From an uncultured Collinsella sp. (lineage in GTDB: Bacteria; Actinomycetota; Coriobacteriia; Coriobacteriales; Coriobacteriaceae), in assembly GCA_900756725.1 (NCBI GenBank), contig CAAELJ010000026.1:1-11088 (forward strand): DNA of 11,088 bases, written 5' to 3'. Position 1 is the first letter of the stretch. Each line of letters begins with the position of its first letter. The position numbers and the translations under genes were made by a program. The notes below the pieces were generated by a model. That model worked only from the letters and a program-made list of their open reading frames with translations, searched no databases and was not told the origin of the DNA. Below, piece after piece: positions 1 to 6,972 of the stretch.

Positions 1-378
1 AGGTTTGATATGGCCGCGGCGAGACGGGGGCCATGTTCCGGGGAACCATTTGGTTAAGGCTCGAATTGAAGGTGAATGTTTTTCCGAGAAGTGAACGAGT
101 AAATATGGACCCCTGGAGCATGCACACTTTTTTCGAATAAAACCGCAGGATTTTTAGGCAAAAACCGCAGGAATTAAGTCCTTAAAAATGTCGATGATAC
201 GGGGCGCTGATTTTACTCGTTCACTTCGCGGAAAACCATTCACCTTCAATATGCCGTCGGTCTTTCTTTGGTTGCCAAGAGCTAAACGGCATGCCGTGAA
301 GGGCGGTAGCGACGTTGTTGCTGCTTCGTCTTATCTAGTAAATGAGGTGGCGTGCAGCCCAAGCCCTTTGGCTGTCGA
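1..378. other. Gene-free left end of the window
   Basis: No reading frame here looks like a protein. The stretch holds the inverted-repeat element at 65-250 (separate entry). Two minor structures were seen: ATGGCC at 10-15 matched by GGCCAT at 29-34, and a perfect 12-bp palindrome ACGGCATGCCGT at 286-297. The palindrome lies about 80 bp past the stop of the ABC permease gene on the minus strand, but no T-run follows it on that strand, so I do not call it a terminator. A 70-codon frame at 188-400 runs through the right arm of the repeat and resembles no family I know. Confidence 0.6.
65..250. repeat. Inverted-repeat element with 39-bp arms
   Basis: The left arm (65-103, beginning ATTGAAGGTGAATG) and right arm (212-250, ending CATTCACCTTCAAT) are reverse complements at 37 of 39 positions. 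The 108-bp interior contains the 12-mer AAAACCGCAGGA twice (139-150 and 161-172, 22 bp apart) and a small TTAAG-TC-CTTAA dyad at 174-185. It is more AT-rich than the flanking genes. There is no transposase and no evident target-site duplication at the outer ends. The size, terminal arms and non-coding interior suggest a MITE-like or other dispersed intergenic repeat. This is inference, because only one copy lies in the window. Confidence 0.65.
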
Positions 379-1077
379 TTACAGGTCGCGTGCCCGATAG
401 ACCTTGGTGCTGACGGCGCAGCTGATTGCACATAGCGCGAGGGCAAGTGCGGCGATGCCTGCACACAGACAGCCCAGAACGGCAGGGTCGGGATTCGCCC
501 CGGCAATCGACATGAGCCAGTTGCTGATGGGGTTGGAGGAGCTCAGCGTGGCCATGGCAAGGCATCCGAGCATGGCAAACAGGCCAACGGATAGGCGCAG
601 CGCCTCCATGTGTCCAAATCGAAAGAACAGCGGCTGCGCCAAAAACACCATCATGAGGGAGATGAGCATCGAGGCTGCCGAGGCTATTGCAATCTCAAAG
701 ACGGTTTGTCCTGTCGAGGTCACGCCCGCGCTGTTGAAGAACGGAAGGGCGATAATGTTCAAAAGCACGGCGGCGCAGGCCATGATGGCCGAGAAAGCAA
801 CGATACACAGGTAGCGTGCGCAGATGATGTCTTTGCGCGAGAAGGGCAGCGTTGCCCGGTAGCGCTCCCAACCGTTTTGATTGTCGAAACCGGCCAGTGA
901 GTTCATGACCATGATGGGCGACATGGCACTGACGGCGCAGGCGCCGGCGCTCATACCGGAATCGCCATCCGACGCGTTGACGAGCGTCAGCACGACGAAT
1001 ATGAACAGGCCGACGCCCGCGATGCTCGGGACGAGCGTGCGAACGATAGCGAGCTCGGACATAAAGGCGCGTTTCAT
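379..1077 (-). CDS. ABC-2 type transporter permease
   Basis: This 232-residue integral membrane protein is the membrane half of an ABC exporter, with the ATPase encoded just upstream. Six hydrophobic segments are visible, at roughly residues 13-33, 43-63, 88-114, 126-150, 161-179 and 199-222. The cytoplasmic stretch after segment 2 (NGWERYRATLPFSRKDIICARY, split across residues 68-89) has the W/Y..LP.SR.....RY pattern typical of ABC-2 permeases of the ABC2_membrane_5 type, linked to GntR-controlled ABC operons. Its ATG overlaps the ATPase stop as ATGA, which implies translational coupling, and AAAGGGG lies 7 nt upstream inside the ATPase gene. It is the last gene of the operon and I see no clear terminator after it. 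The substrate cannot be read from the sequence. Antimicrobial peptides or other envelope-active compounds are plausible from related systems. Confidence 0.85.
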   Translation of the reverse strand: MKRAFMSELAIVRTLVPSIAGVGLFIFVVLTLVNASDGDSGMSAGACAVSAMSPIMVMNSLAGFDNQNGWERYRATLPFSRKDIICARYLCIVAFSAIMACAAVLLNIIALPFFNSAGVTSTGQTVFEIAIASAASMLISLMMVFLAQPLFFRFGHMEALRLSVGLFAMLGCLAMATLSSSNPISNWLMSIAGANPDPAVLGCLCAGIAALALALCAISCAVSTKVYRARDL

Positions 1078-1955
1078 TTCGAAGCCCCTTTCAGCATGAG
1101 GCGCAGATAGTCGTCAATGGTTGCCCGATCGCAGGGAATCTCGGGGAAGGCATCGAGCGCTTCGCGACGGTTGGGCACGAGCACGTCCACGCTATAGGCG
1201 TGGTGGGCGGCACGGGCACCTTCGACGCAAGCCATAAGCTCGGCGGCCTGTGCCTGGGTGCAGTGGGCGATGCCGGCGCGGTCGGTAATGTCCTCGCGCG
1301 GCAGATCAAACACAATCGATCCGTTATCGATGCAGATGATGCGGTCGGCGGCACGATCGAGGTCGGACGTAATGTGGCTCGAGAGCAGCACGCTGTGCTG
1401 GCCGTCGGCGACAAAGGCAAGCAGCTCATCGAGCAGCTCCTCGCGTGCCATGGGATCGAGGCCCGCGGTGGCTTCGTCCAAAACGAGCAGCTTGGCATTG
1501 TGGCTGAGTGCACAGGCAAGCTGCAGTTTCATGCCCATGCCGCGGGAGAGGTCCTTGACCTTTGTCTTGGGATCGAGGCCAAATCGGTTGATGAATCCGG
1601 CGAACGTTTCGCGGTCCCATGTGGGGTACGTCGGGCCTACGAGCGACTCGATCTGGCCCACCCTGAGCGTGGAGGGGAAGGGGCACGTGTCCAGGACAAG
1701 ACCGACGCGGGAGCGTAGATGGCGTTGCGATTCATCGGGCGCGTCGGCGCCACAGCGCTGCCCAAACAGGTGCACCTCGCCGGCATCGAGCTTTATAAGC
1801 CCGAGCGCGGCGCGAATGGTCGTTGTCTTGCCGGCGCCGTTTGCGCCCACAAAGCCGACAATCTGGCCGGGCTCCACAGCGAGCGTGACGTCGCGTAGCG
1901 AAAAGCGGTCGCTCACACGGCGTGAGATGCCTTTGAGTTCTAAAAGGTTTTGCAT
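1074..1955 (-). CDS. ABC transporter ATP-binding protein
   Basis: This 293-residue cytoplasmic ATPase drives the permease encoded next to it. Motifs in order are Walker A GANGAGKT (37-44), signature LSRGM (136-140), Walker B LLVLDE (156-161) with D-loop AGLD, and H-loop histidine in SSHI (H194). At the Q-loop position the protein reads VGLVLDTCPF, with aspartate where glutamine is usual. This is common in YtrB/BcrA-like ATPases, so I do not read it as inactivation. After about residue 215 there is a C-terminal extension of roughly 75 residues, as in exporters of this group. The start ATG follows an AAAGAAAGG ribosome binding site and lies 23 bp after the stop of the GntR gene, so the two are co-transcribed. 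The assignment to the ABC class is secure. The cargo is unknown. Confidence 0.93.
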   Translation of the reverse strand: MQNLLELKGISRRVSDRFSLRDVTLAVEPGQIVGFVGANGAGKTTTIRAALGLIKLDAGEVHLFGQRCGADAPDESQRHLRSRVGLVLDTCPFPSTLRVGQIESLVGPTYPTWDRETFAGFINRFGLDPKTKVKDLSRGMGMKLQLACALSHNAKLLVLDEATAGLDPMAREELLDELLAFVADGQHSVLLSSHITSDLDRAADRIICIDNGSIVFDLPREDITDRAGIAHCTQAQAAELMACVEGARAAHHAYSVDVLVPNRREALDAFPEIPCDRATIDDYLRLMLKGASK

Positions 1956-1978
1956 GGTATAGCCTTTCTTTCAGATGG

Positions 1979-2359
1979 CTACTGCATGGTTTCGGGGGCT
2001 ACCAGGTCGAGCATCTCGTGCAGTTTGTCGCGCGTGACGCCCAGGGTTTCGGCTTGGCTCGCCGCTTTCGCAAGTAGCTCTTCGATATGGCAGAGCTGGT
2101 TTTCGCGCAAGAGTTCCTGGTTGCCCTCGGCGACAAAGCAGCCCTTGCCCTGCACGGTGCAGATAAAACCGAGTTGCTCCAGGTCGGCGTAGGCGCGCTT
2201 GGTGGTGATGACGCTCACGCCCAGGTCGCTCGCGAGCGCACGGATGCTGGGGAGTTTGGCTCCCGCAGCGAGCGTGCCCGAAAGGATCCGAGCTTTGACC
2301 TGCGAGGCTATTTGCTCGTAGATGGGCTTATCGCTCGAATTGGATAGGATGATGTCCAC
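1979..2359 (-). CDS. GntR-family regulator, YtrA subfamily
   Basis: This 126-residue DNA-binding repressor probably controls its own operon. Residues 10-76 form the GntR winged helix, starting with the typical KPIYEQIASQVK and including LPSIRALASDLGVS and the recognition helix around VITTKRAYADLEQLGF. The C-terminal part is only about 50 residues and helical, too short for an FadR or UTRA ligand domain. That length defines the YtrA type, whose members usually repress an adjacent ABC transporter operon. The start is GTG, supported by AAGGAG five bases upstream and by the match of the N-terminus MDIILSNSSDKPIYEQI to the family. It is first in a three-gene operon with the ATPase and permease. 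By analogy with Bacillus YtrA it may respond to cell-envelope stress, but the inducer is unknown here. Confidence 0.9.
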   Translation of the reverse strand: MDIILSNSSDKPIYEQIASQVKARILSGTLAAGAKLPSIRALASDLGVSVITTKRAYADLEQLGFICTVQGKGCFVAEGNQELLRENQLCHIEELLAKAASQAETLGVTRDKLHEMLDLVAPETMQ

Positions 2360-2403
2360 AGCGGCTCCTTAGCTGTTGGGCTACACGTGTATATAACCGG
2401 TAA

Positions 2404-2425
2404 GCACAGTATATATATACTATGC
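2404..2425. promoter_or_regulatory. Palindromic operator candidate for the GntR regulator
   Basis: A perfect 14-bp palindrome, AGTATATATATACT (2408-2421), is flanked one base out on each side by GCA and TGC, giving a 22-bp dyad with a single mismatched pair. It covers the -10 element of the gntR promoter, where a bound dimer would block RNA polymerase. A second palindrome, TACACGTGTA (2382-2391), lies just downstream of the expected transcription start and could be an accessory site. Assignment to the adjacent regulator is inference from position and symmetry. Confidence 0.5.
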
Positions 2426-2437
2426 ACAGTTATGCAA
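2408..2437 (-). promoter_or_regulatory. Promoter of the GntR-ABC operon
   Basis: Read on the minus strand there is TTGCAT (2437-2432), an 18-bp spacer and TATACT (2413-2408). This is a good sigma-70/SigA-type promoter about 50 bp upstream of the GTG start. The -10 box lies inside the palindrome at 2404-2425. Confidence 0.6.
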
Positions 2438-2485
2438 GAGGTAAATAGGGAATAGCCCATCGGTGCCGCGCTTGCTCCAAAACAA

Positions 2486-2780
2486 TCTCAATCTGTAACA
2501 CCTGGGTCCGTTTTTGGTCGCTAGCTGTTACAGATTGAGATGTTATTTGCCCGCCTGCCTATTTGTCTCAATCTGTAACAGTAGGAGTCGATTTGCGCGG
2601 CTAGATGTTACAGAACGAGACATTGGCCACCCGTCTATCCTTATATCTCAATCTGTAACATCTGGAACCGATTTGGACGGCTACCTGTTACAGATCGAGA
2701 TCTTTCTGGGACGCCCACCTGTTTGTCTAAATCTGTAACAGGTAGAGGTTCAAAAACCGTCTAGATGTTACAGATCGAGA
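2486..2780. repeat. Array of eight alternating 15-bp motifs at 40-bp spacing (four 80-bp units)
   Basis: Each unit has a left motif TCTCAATCTGTAACA, 25 bp of variable sequence, and the same motif inverted (TGTTACAGATTGAGA). Another 25 bp then leads to the next unit. Left motifs start at 2486, 2566, 2646 and 2726, and right motifs at 2526, 2606, 2686 and 2766, so every motif starts exactly 40 bp after the last. Written in one direction, the last nine bases TCTGTAACA are identical in all eight. Only positions 4-6 vary: C to A in the fourth left motif, A to G at position 5 in three right motifs, and A to T in one. The 25-bp gaps are strongly diverged. Gaps within a unit still share traces such as CCGATTTGG and a terminal CTAG/CTAC, which points to tandem duplication followed by divergence, with the motifs kept. 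The array lies between the divergent GntR operon and prfC. Confidence 0.9.
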
Positions 2781-2925
2781 CAAACTACTGCGGAGTGCCG
2801 CCATCGACTGCTACCCTAGGCCCCAACTGATGAATTTGTCCTGATAGGTGCCCTAGAGCGGGATTTCGCGGCTACAATAGTGCGGTTACAACGACGTAAT
2901 GCACTCAATGCAAGAAAGGATCCGC
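2781..2925 (+). promoter_or_regulatory. prfC leader with a candidate -10 box
   Basis: This 145-bp stretch separates the repeat array from prfC. TACAAT at 2873-2878 is a good -10 hexamer, but no convincing -35 lies 16-19 bp upstream (TGCCCT at 2849-2854, 18 bp away, is poor). The transcript would start near 2885 and have a leader of about 40 nt. I see no riboswitch or terminator-like structure. The rest of the gene-free interval 2360-2925 is covered by the gntR promoter and operator entries and by the array. Confidence 0.35.
2915..2920 (+). promoter_or_regulatory. Ribosome binding site that fixes the prfC start
   Basis: AAAGGA lies five bases before the ATG at 2926. The in-frame ATGs further upstream, at 2899 and 2908, have no purine-rich site at a usable distance, and they would add nine and six residues not expected for the family. 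Confidence 0.7.
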
Positions 2926-4539
<1,614 letters not shown>

Positions 4540-4545
4540 CGCATC

Positions 4546-4579
4546 GGCGCGGTGACCCTGCGGGGCTGCCGCGCCATTT
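4546..4579 (+). terminator. Possible intrinsic terminator after prfC
   Basis: GGCGCGG (4546-4552) pairs perfectly with CCGCGCC (4569-4575), and an inner CCC-TGC-GGG can also form. The stem starts seven bases after the stop codon. Only a short ATTTA tail follows, so termination may be partial or need help. Confidence 0.45.
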
Positions 4580-4581
4580 AC

Positions 4582-4610
4582 TTGCCTGATGCCGTGTGAG
4601 CGGCTATCAT
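4582..4610 (+). promoter_or_regulatory. Promoter of the queuosine-transporter operon
   Basis: TTGCCT (4582-4587), a 17-bp spacer and TATCAT (4605-4610) make a good SigA-type promoter. The expected start near 4617 gives a leader of about 80 nt that contains the whole riboswitch candidate. Confidence 0.55.
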
Positions 4611-4639
4611 ACCCACCGTCGTCTCAAGACCGGGGCGTC

Positions 4640-4676
4640 CGAGCAGTTCGGGTCCGATATCCTGCTCGTTAAACCT
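4640..4676 (+). promoter_or_regulatory. Candidate preQ1-I riboswitch
   Basis: CGAGCAG (4640-4646) pairs with CTGCTCG (4662-4668). The 15-nt loop starts TTC and then GGG (4650-4652), which can pair with CCT (4674-4676) downstream to make an H-type pseudoknot. This matches the class I preQ1 aptamer feature by feature. U4647 sits where U6 of the Bacillus aptamer does, C4661 directly before the 3' stem strand takes the place of ligand-reading C17, G4652-C4674 matches G11-C31, and A4672-A4673 match A29-A30. The second loop is a few bases longer than in Bacillus. It precedes a queuosine-precursor transporter gene, the expected target. With no terminator between aptamer and gene, and AAAGGAG starting seven bases after the pseudoknot, control is probably at translation initiation. 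The structural match was made by eye. Confidence 0.65.
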
Positions 4677-4695
4677 AAAACCAAAGGAGTACATA

Positions 4696-5418
4696 ATGAT
4701 CAAGAAGGTCATGGAGGACTACAAGGTCCTGTTGCGGAGCATTCCCGCGGCAACGGTTTCGCTGTTTTTCGTGAGCGTTATCATGATGAACCTGCTGGCC
4801 AACAAAGAGCTTATCAGTCTGCCATATCTGGCACTCGATTGCGGCTTTGTGGTGAGCTGGGTTTCGTTTTTGTGCCAGGACATGATCTGCAAGCGCTTTG
4901 GCGCCAAGGCATCCATCAAAATTTCTATCCTCGCACTGCTGGTCAACCTGGCCGTGAGCCTGTGCTTTTGGGCGTGCTCGCTCACGCCCGGCATGTGGGG
5001 CGCTTACTACGACACGGGCATGATCGAGGTCAACACTGCTCTCAACGCCACCATCGGCGGCACCTGGTACGTGGTGCTGGGCTCTTCGCTGGCGATGCTC
5101 GTTTCTGCCGTGGTTAACTCCACGCTCAACCAGTCGCTCGGCCGTATGCTCAAAAAGAATAATTTTGCGAGCTTTGCCTTCCGCTCCTATGTGTCCACGG
5201 GTGTTGGCCAGTTTATCGACAACCTGGTCTTTGCCATTGTGGTGAGCCACACGTTCTTTGGTTGGACCTGGGTGCAGGTCCTTATGTGTTCGCTGACCGG
5301 CGCTGTCGCCGAGCTGCTGTGCGAGGTCTTCCTGAGCCCCGTGGGCTACAAGGTCGTGCGCGGCTGGGAGCGCGAGAATGTGGGTTCCGAGTACCTCGAG
5401 CGCCACGCAACCGCCTAA
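4696..5418 (+). CDS. yhhQ: Queuosine precursor transporter (VUT / YhhQ family)
   Basis: This 240-residue inner-membrane protein probably imports a 7-deazaguanine precursor (preQ0, preQ1 or queuine) for tRNA queuosine modification. It has about six hydrophobic segments (near residues 15-35, 42-62, 73-95, 115-145, 165-187 and 194-215). It carries family landmarks: VSWVSFLCQDMICKRFGAK after the second segment, and STGVGQFIDNLVFAIVVS, whose GQFID and F are typical of the Vut_1 domain. The length fits the family (220-240). AAAGGAG lies six bases upstream of the ATG. The leader carries a preQ1-I riboswitch candidate, which independently supports the substrate class. The gene is followed nine bases later by a short-chain dehydrogenase gene in the same transcript. 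Which precursor is carried is not visible. Confidence 0.85.
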   Translation: MIKKVMEDYKVLLRSIPAATVSLFFVSVIMMNLLANKELISLPYLALDCGFVVSWVSFLCQDMICKRFGAKASIKISILALLVNLAVSLCFWACSLTPGMWGAYYDTGMIEVNTALNATIGGTWYVVLGSSLAMLVSAVVNSTLNQSLGRMLKKNNFASFAFRSYVSTGVGQFIDNLVFAIVVSHTFFGWTWVQVLMCSLTGAVAELLCEVFLSPVGYKVVRGWERENVGSEYLERHATA

Positions 5419-5427
5419 GGAGCAAGT

Positions 5428-6108
5428 ATGCGGGTTTTGATCACGGGCGCTTCGGGCGGTATCGGAGCCGCGTGCGTGCAGCGCTTTTTGGACGAGGGCC
5501 ACGAGGTCGTGGGCTTTGATCTGCTGCCGGCGGCGATCGAACACGAGCGCTACCGCCATCTGATCGTTGATGTCCGCGAGCCTGACTCGTTTCCAGGCGA
5601 CCTTGAACCCCAGGTAATCGTGAACGTTGCTGGTACGCAGGATTCGGCCGACGATATTGCTGCCAACCTGCGTGGCACCATCAACGTGACCGAGCACTAC
5701 GCCTTTGTGGGGGAGGGGCTTGCCGCCAAGCCGACACTGGCTATCAAATCCGTGGTCAATGTGGGGTCGGCGAGCGGACATACGGGATCGGAGTTTCCCG
5801 CCTATGCTGCCAGCAAGGGCGGCGTTATCGCCTACACCAAGAACCTTGCAAACCGCCTGGCACCGCAGGCCATCGCCAACAGTGTGGACCCGGGCGGCGT
5901 TATCACGCCGCTCAACCGTTGCGTGATGGAAGACGAACACCTGTGGAACCAGATTATGGAGCTCACGCCGCTTAAACGCTGGGCCACCGCCCAAGAGATC
6001 GCCGAGTGGATCTACTTTGTGGGCGTGACCAACCGGTTTATGACCGGGCAGAGCCTGCTGATCGATGGCGGCGAGGCCGGCCGCACACAATTTATTTGGC
6101 CCGAATAG
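5428..6108 (+). CDS. Short-chain dehydrogenase/reductase (SDR)
   Basis: This 226-residue soluble NAD(P)-dependent oxidoreductase has a classical Rossmann fold. The cofactor motif TGASGGIG is at residues 6-13, D31 ends beta-2 (acidic, which suggests NAD preference), NVAG (66-69) stands for NNAG, the active-site serine is in NVGSASG (S114 or S116), and YAASK (Y126, K130) carries the catalytic pair. VDPGGVIT (153-160) and the C-terminal TGQSLLIDGG are also typical. It is about 25 residues shorter than usual, with a compressed region around 70-90. The ATG follows AAGGAG that overlaps the transporter stop codon, so the two genes share a transcript and presumably the riboswitch. A strong terminator follows. 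The substrate is unknown. Hydroxysteroid, sugar or polyol substrates are all possible, and no queuosine step is known to need an SDR of this type. Confidence 0.85.
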   Translation: MRVLITGASGGIGAACVQRFLDEGHEVVGFDLLPAAIEHERYRHLIVDVREPDSFPGDLEPQVIVNVAGTQDSADDIAANLRGTINVTEHYAFVGEGLAAKPTLAIKSVVNVGSASGHTGSEFPAYAASKGGVIAYTKNLANRLAPQAIANSVDPGGVITPLNRCVMEDEHLWNQIMELTPLKRWATAQEIAEWIYFVGVTNRFMTGQSLLIDGGEAGRTQFIWPE

Positions 6109-6110
6109 GA

Positions 6111-6145
6111 AACGCGCCCGATGGAAAGCCGTCGGGCGCGTTTTT
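6111..6145 (+). terminator. Intrinsic terminator of the yhhQ-SDR operon
   Basis: A 14-bp stem with one G-T pair (AACGCGCCCGATGG at 6111-6124, CCGTCGGGCGCGTT at 6129-6142), a four-base loop, and a TTTTT run follow directly after the SDR stop. On the opposite strand only TTT follows the stem, so termination of ung transcripts from the other side would be weaker. Confidence 0.9.
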
Positions 6146-6158
6146 GATGTATCGATTT

Positions 6159-6884
6159 TTAGCTGAGGCAAGTCCAGTTGACGGGGGTCGAGCCGTGCTG
6201 TTCGAGTAGCCGATTGGCAGCGGAGAAGGGGCGCGACCCCATAAAAGCGGGGAGTTCTGCCGTGGCACGGTTGGCCGAAAGCGGCGAGGGGTGCGTAGAG
6301 GCCAGGCAGAACTTGCCGGTTGCCTTGCCCGCGCCGATTGCGGCGAGCTTGCCTTCGACCATCTGCTGGGCAAAGCGGCCCCATGCCAAAAAGACGACCG
6401 GCTGGGGCAGCTGGCAGCAGCGTTCGATAACGTAGTCGGTGAGCGTGCTCCAGCCCAGCTTGGCGTGCGAGTTCGCGGCATGCTCGCGCACGGTGAGCGT
6501 AGTGTTGAGGAGCAGGATGCCCTGTTGTGCCCATGGGGTTAGGTCTCCCGTGGCGGGAATGGGGCAGCCCAAATCGGCTTTGAGCTCCTTATAGATGTTG
6601 CGCAGGCTCGGCGGCAACTTGGTTTGCGTCGCGGGGACCGAGAACGACAGCCCCATTGCCTGGTTGGGTCCGTGATAGGGGTCTTGACCCAAGATGACAA
6701 CCTTGACCTGGTCGGCCGGCGTGTAGGCGAGGGCATTGAGGATGTCGTCTTGTGCCGGGTAGATGGTTTGCTCGGCACGCAAAAGGGCGATGCGCTCGAG
6801 CAGCTGGTTCGTAGTGTCACGTACCGGCTGCGGCGCATCGCCCAACCAAGTTGCTATGTTGTGGTCGCGGGTTGCGGTGTCCAT
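6159..6884 (-). CDS. ung: Uracil-DNA glycosylase, family 1
   Basis: The enzyme removes uracil from DNA as the first step of base excision repair. The 241-residue protein has every family-1 landmark: the water-activating motif GQDPYHG (66-72, catalytic D68), the uracil-pocket stretch GLSFSVP (78-84), PPSLRNIYKEL (91-101), LLLNTTLTV (124-132, with N127 reading uracil), and the minor-groove loop HPSPLSA (198-204, catalytic H198). The length is slightly above the usual 220-230. The ATG has GGAG four bases upstream. The gene converges with the SDR operon and is separated by 88 bp from the DMT transporter gene upstream, which runs in the same direction. A TACAAT at 6924-6919 on the minus strand could be its -10 box, but no good -35 is visible. 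Confidence 0.97.
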   Translation of the reverse strand: MDTATRDHNIATWLGDAPQPVRDTTNQLLERIALLRAEQTIYPAQDDILNALAYTPADQVKVVILGQDPYHGPNQAMGLSFSVPATQTKLPPSLRNIYKELKADLGCPIPATGDLTPWAQQGILLLNTTLTVREHAANSHAKLGWSTLTDYVIERCCQLPQPVVFLAWGRFAQQMVEGKLAAIGAGKATGKFCLASTHPSPLSANRATAELPAFMGSRPFSAANRLLEQHGSTPVNWTCLS

Positions 6885-6899
6885 GGGGCTCCTTTATGG

Positions 6900-6946
6900 T
6901 AGATGCTCTGTTGGCATCTATTGTAAAGGCGCACCGGTTGCCTTTA
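6900..6946. repeat. Two adjacent 7-bp hairpins between ung and the DMT gene
   Basis: TAGATGC (6900-6906) pairs with GCATCTA (6914-6920), and TAAAGGC (6924-6930) with GCCTTTA (6940-6946), both perfect, with 7- and 9-base loops. Neither is followed by a T-run on the minus strand. The first ends about nine bases before the ung AAAGGAG, so it could shape the ung leader. The second could be a weak terminator for the DMT transcript. The function is not determined. Confidence 0.4.
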
Positions 6947-6972
6947 TGACACGGCTGTATGAAGAACGGGGT

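Noticed and set aside
286..297. ACGGCATGCCGT palindrome as terminator of the ABC operon
   Set aside because: It has no loop and no T-run on the minus strand, and lies about 80 bp beyond the stop codon.
188..400. 70-codon open frame near the left end
   Set aside because: It runs through the right arm of the inverted-repeat element into the permease 3' end, has no family match by eye and no convincing ribosome binding site.
1335..1345. Inactive ATPase because the Q-loop glutamine of the ABC protein is aspartate
   Set aside because: Related YtrB/BcrA-like ATPases commonly show the same VLD pattern. All other motifs are intact.
2514..2738. 74-codon open frame through the repeat array
   Set aside because: It runs across the inverted motifs, has no ribosome binding site, and its sequence simply follows the repeat.
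2486..2780. CRISPR array
   Set aside because: Regular repeats and gaps look similar at first sight, but the repeats are 15 bp, alternate in orientation, and the gaps share ancestry. No cas gene is present.
4675..6534. 619-codon minus-strand open frame
   Set aside because: It lies opposite the transporter and SDR genes and overlaps ung in another frame. All three have clear family motifs. The long frame is His/Arg/Ala-rich and is a by-product of GC-rich codon bias.
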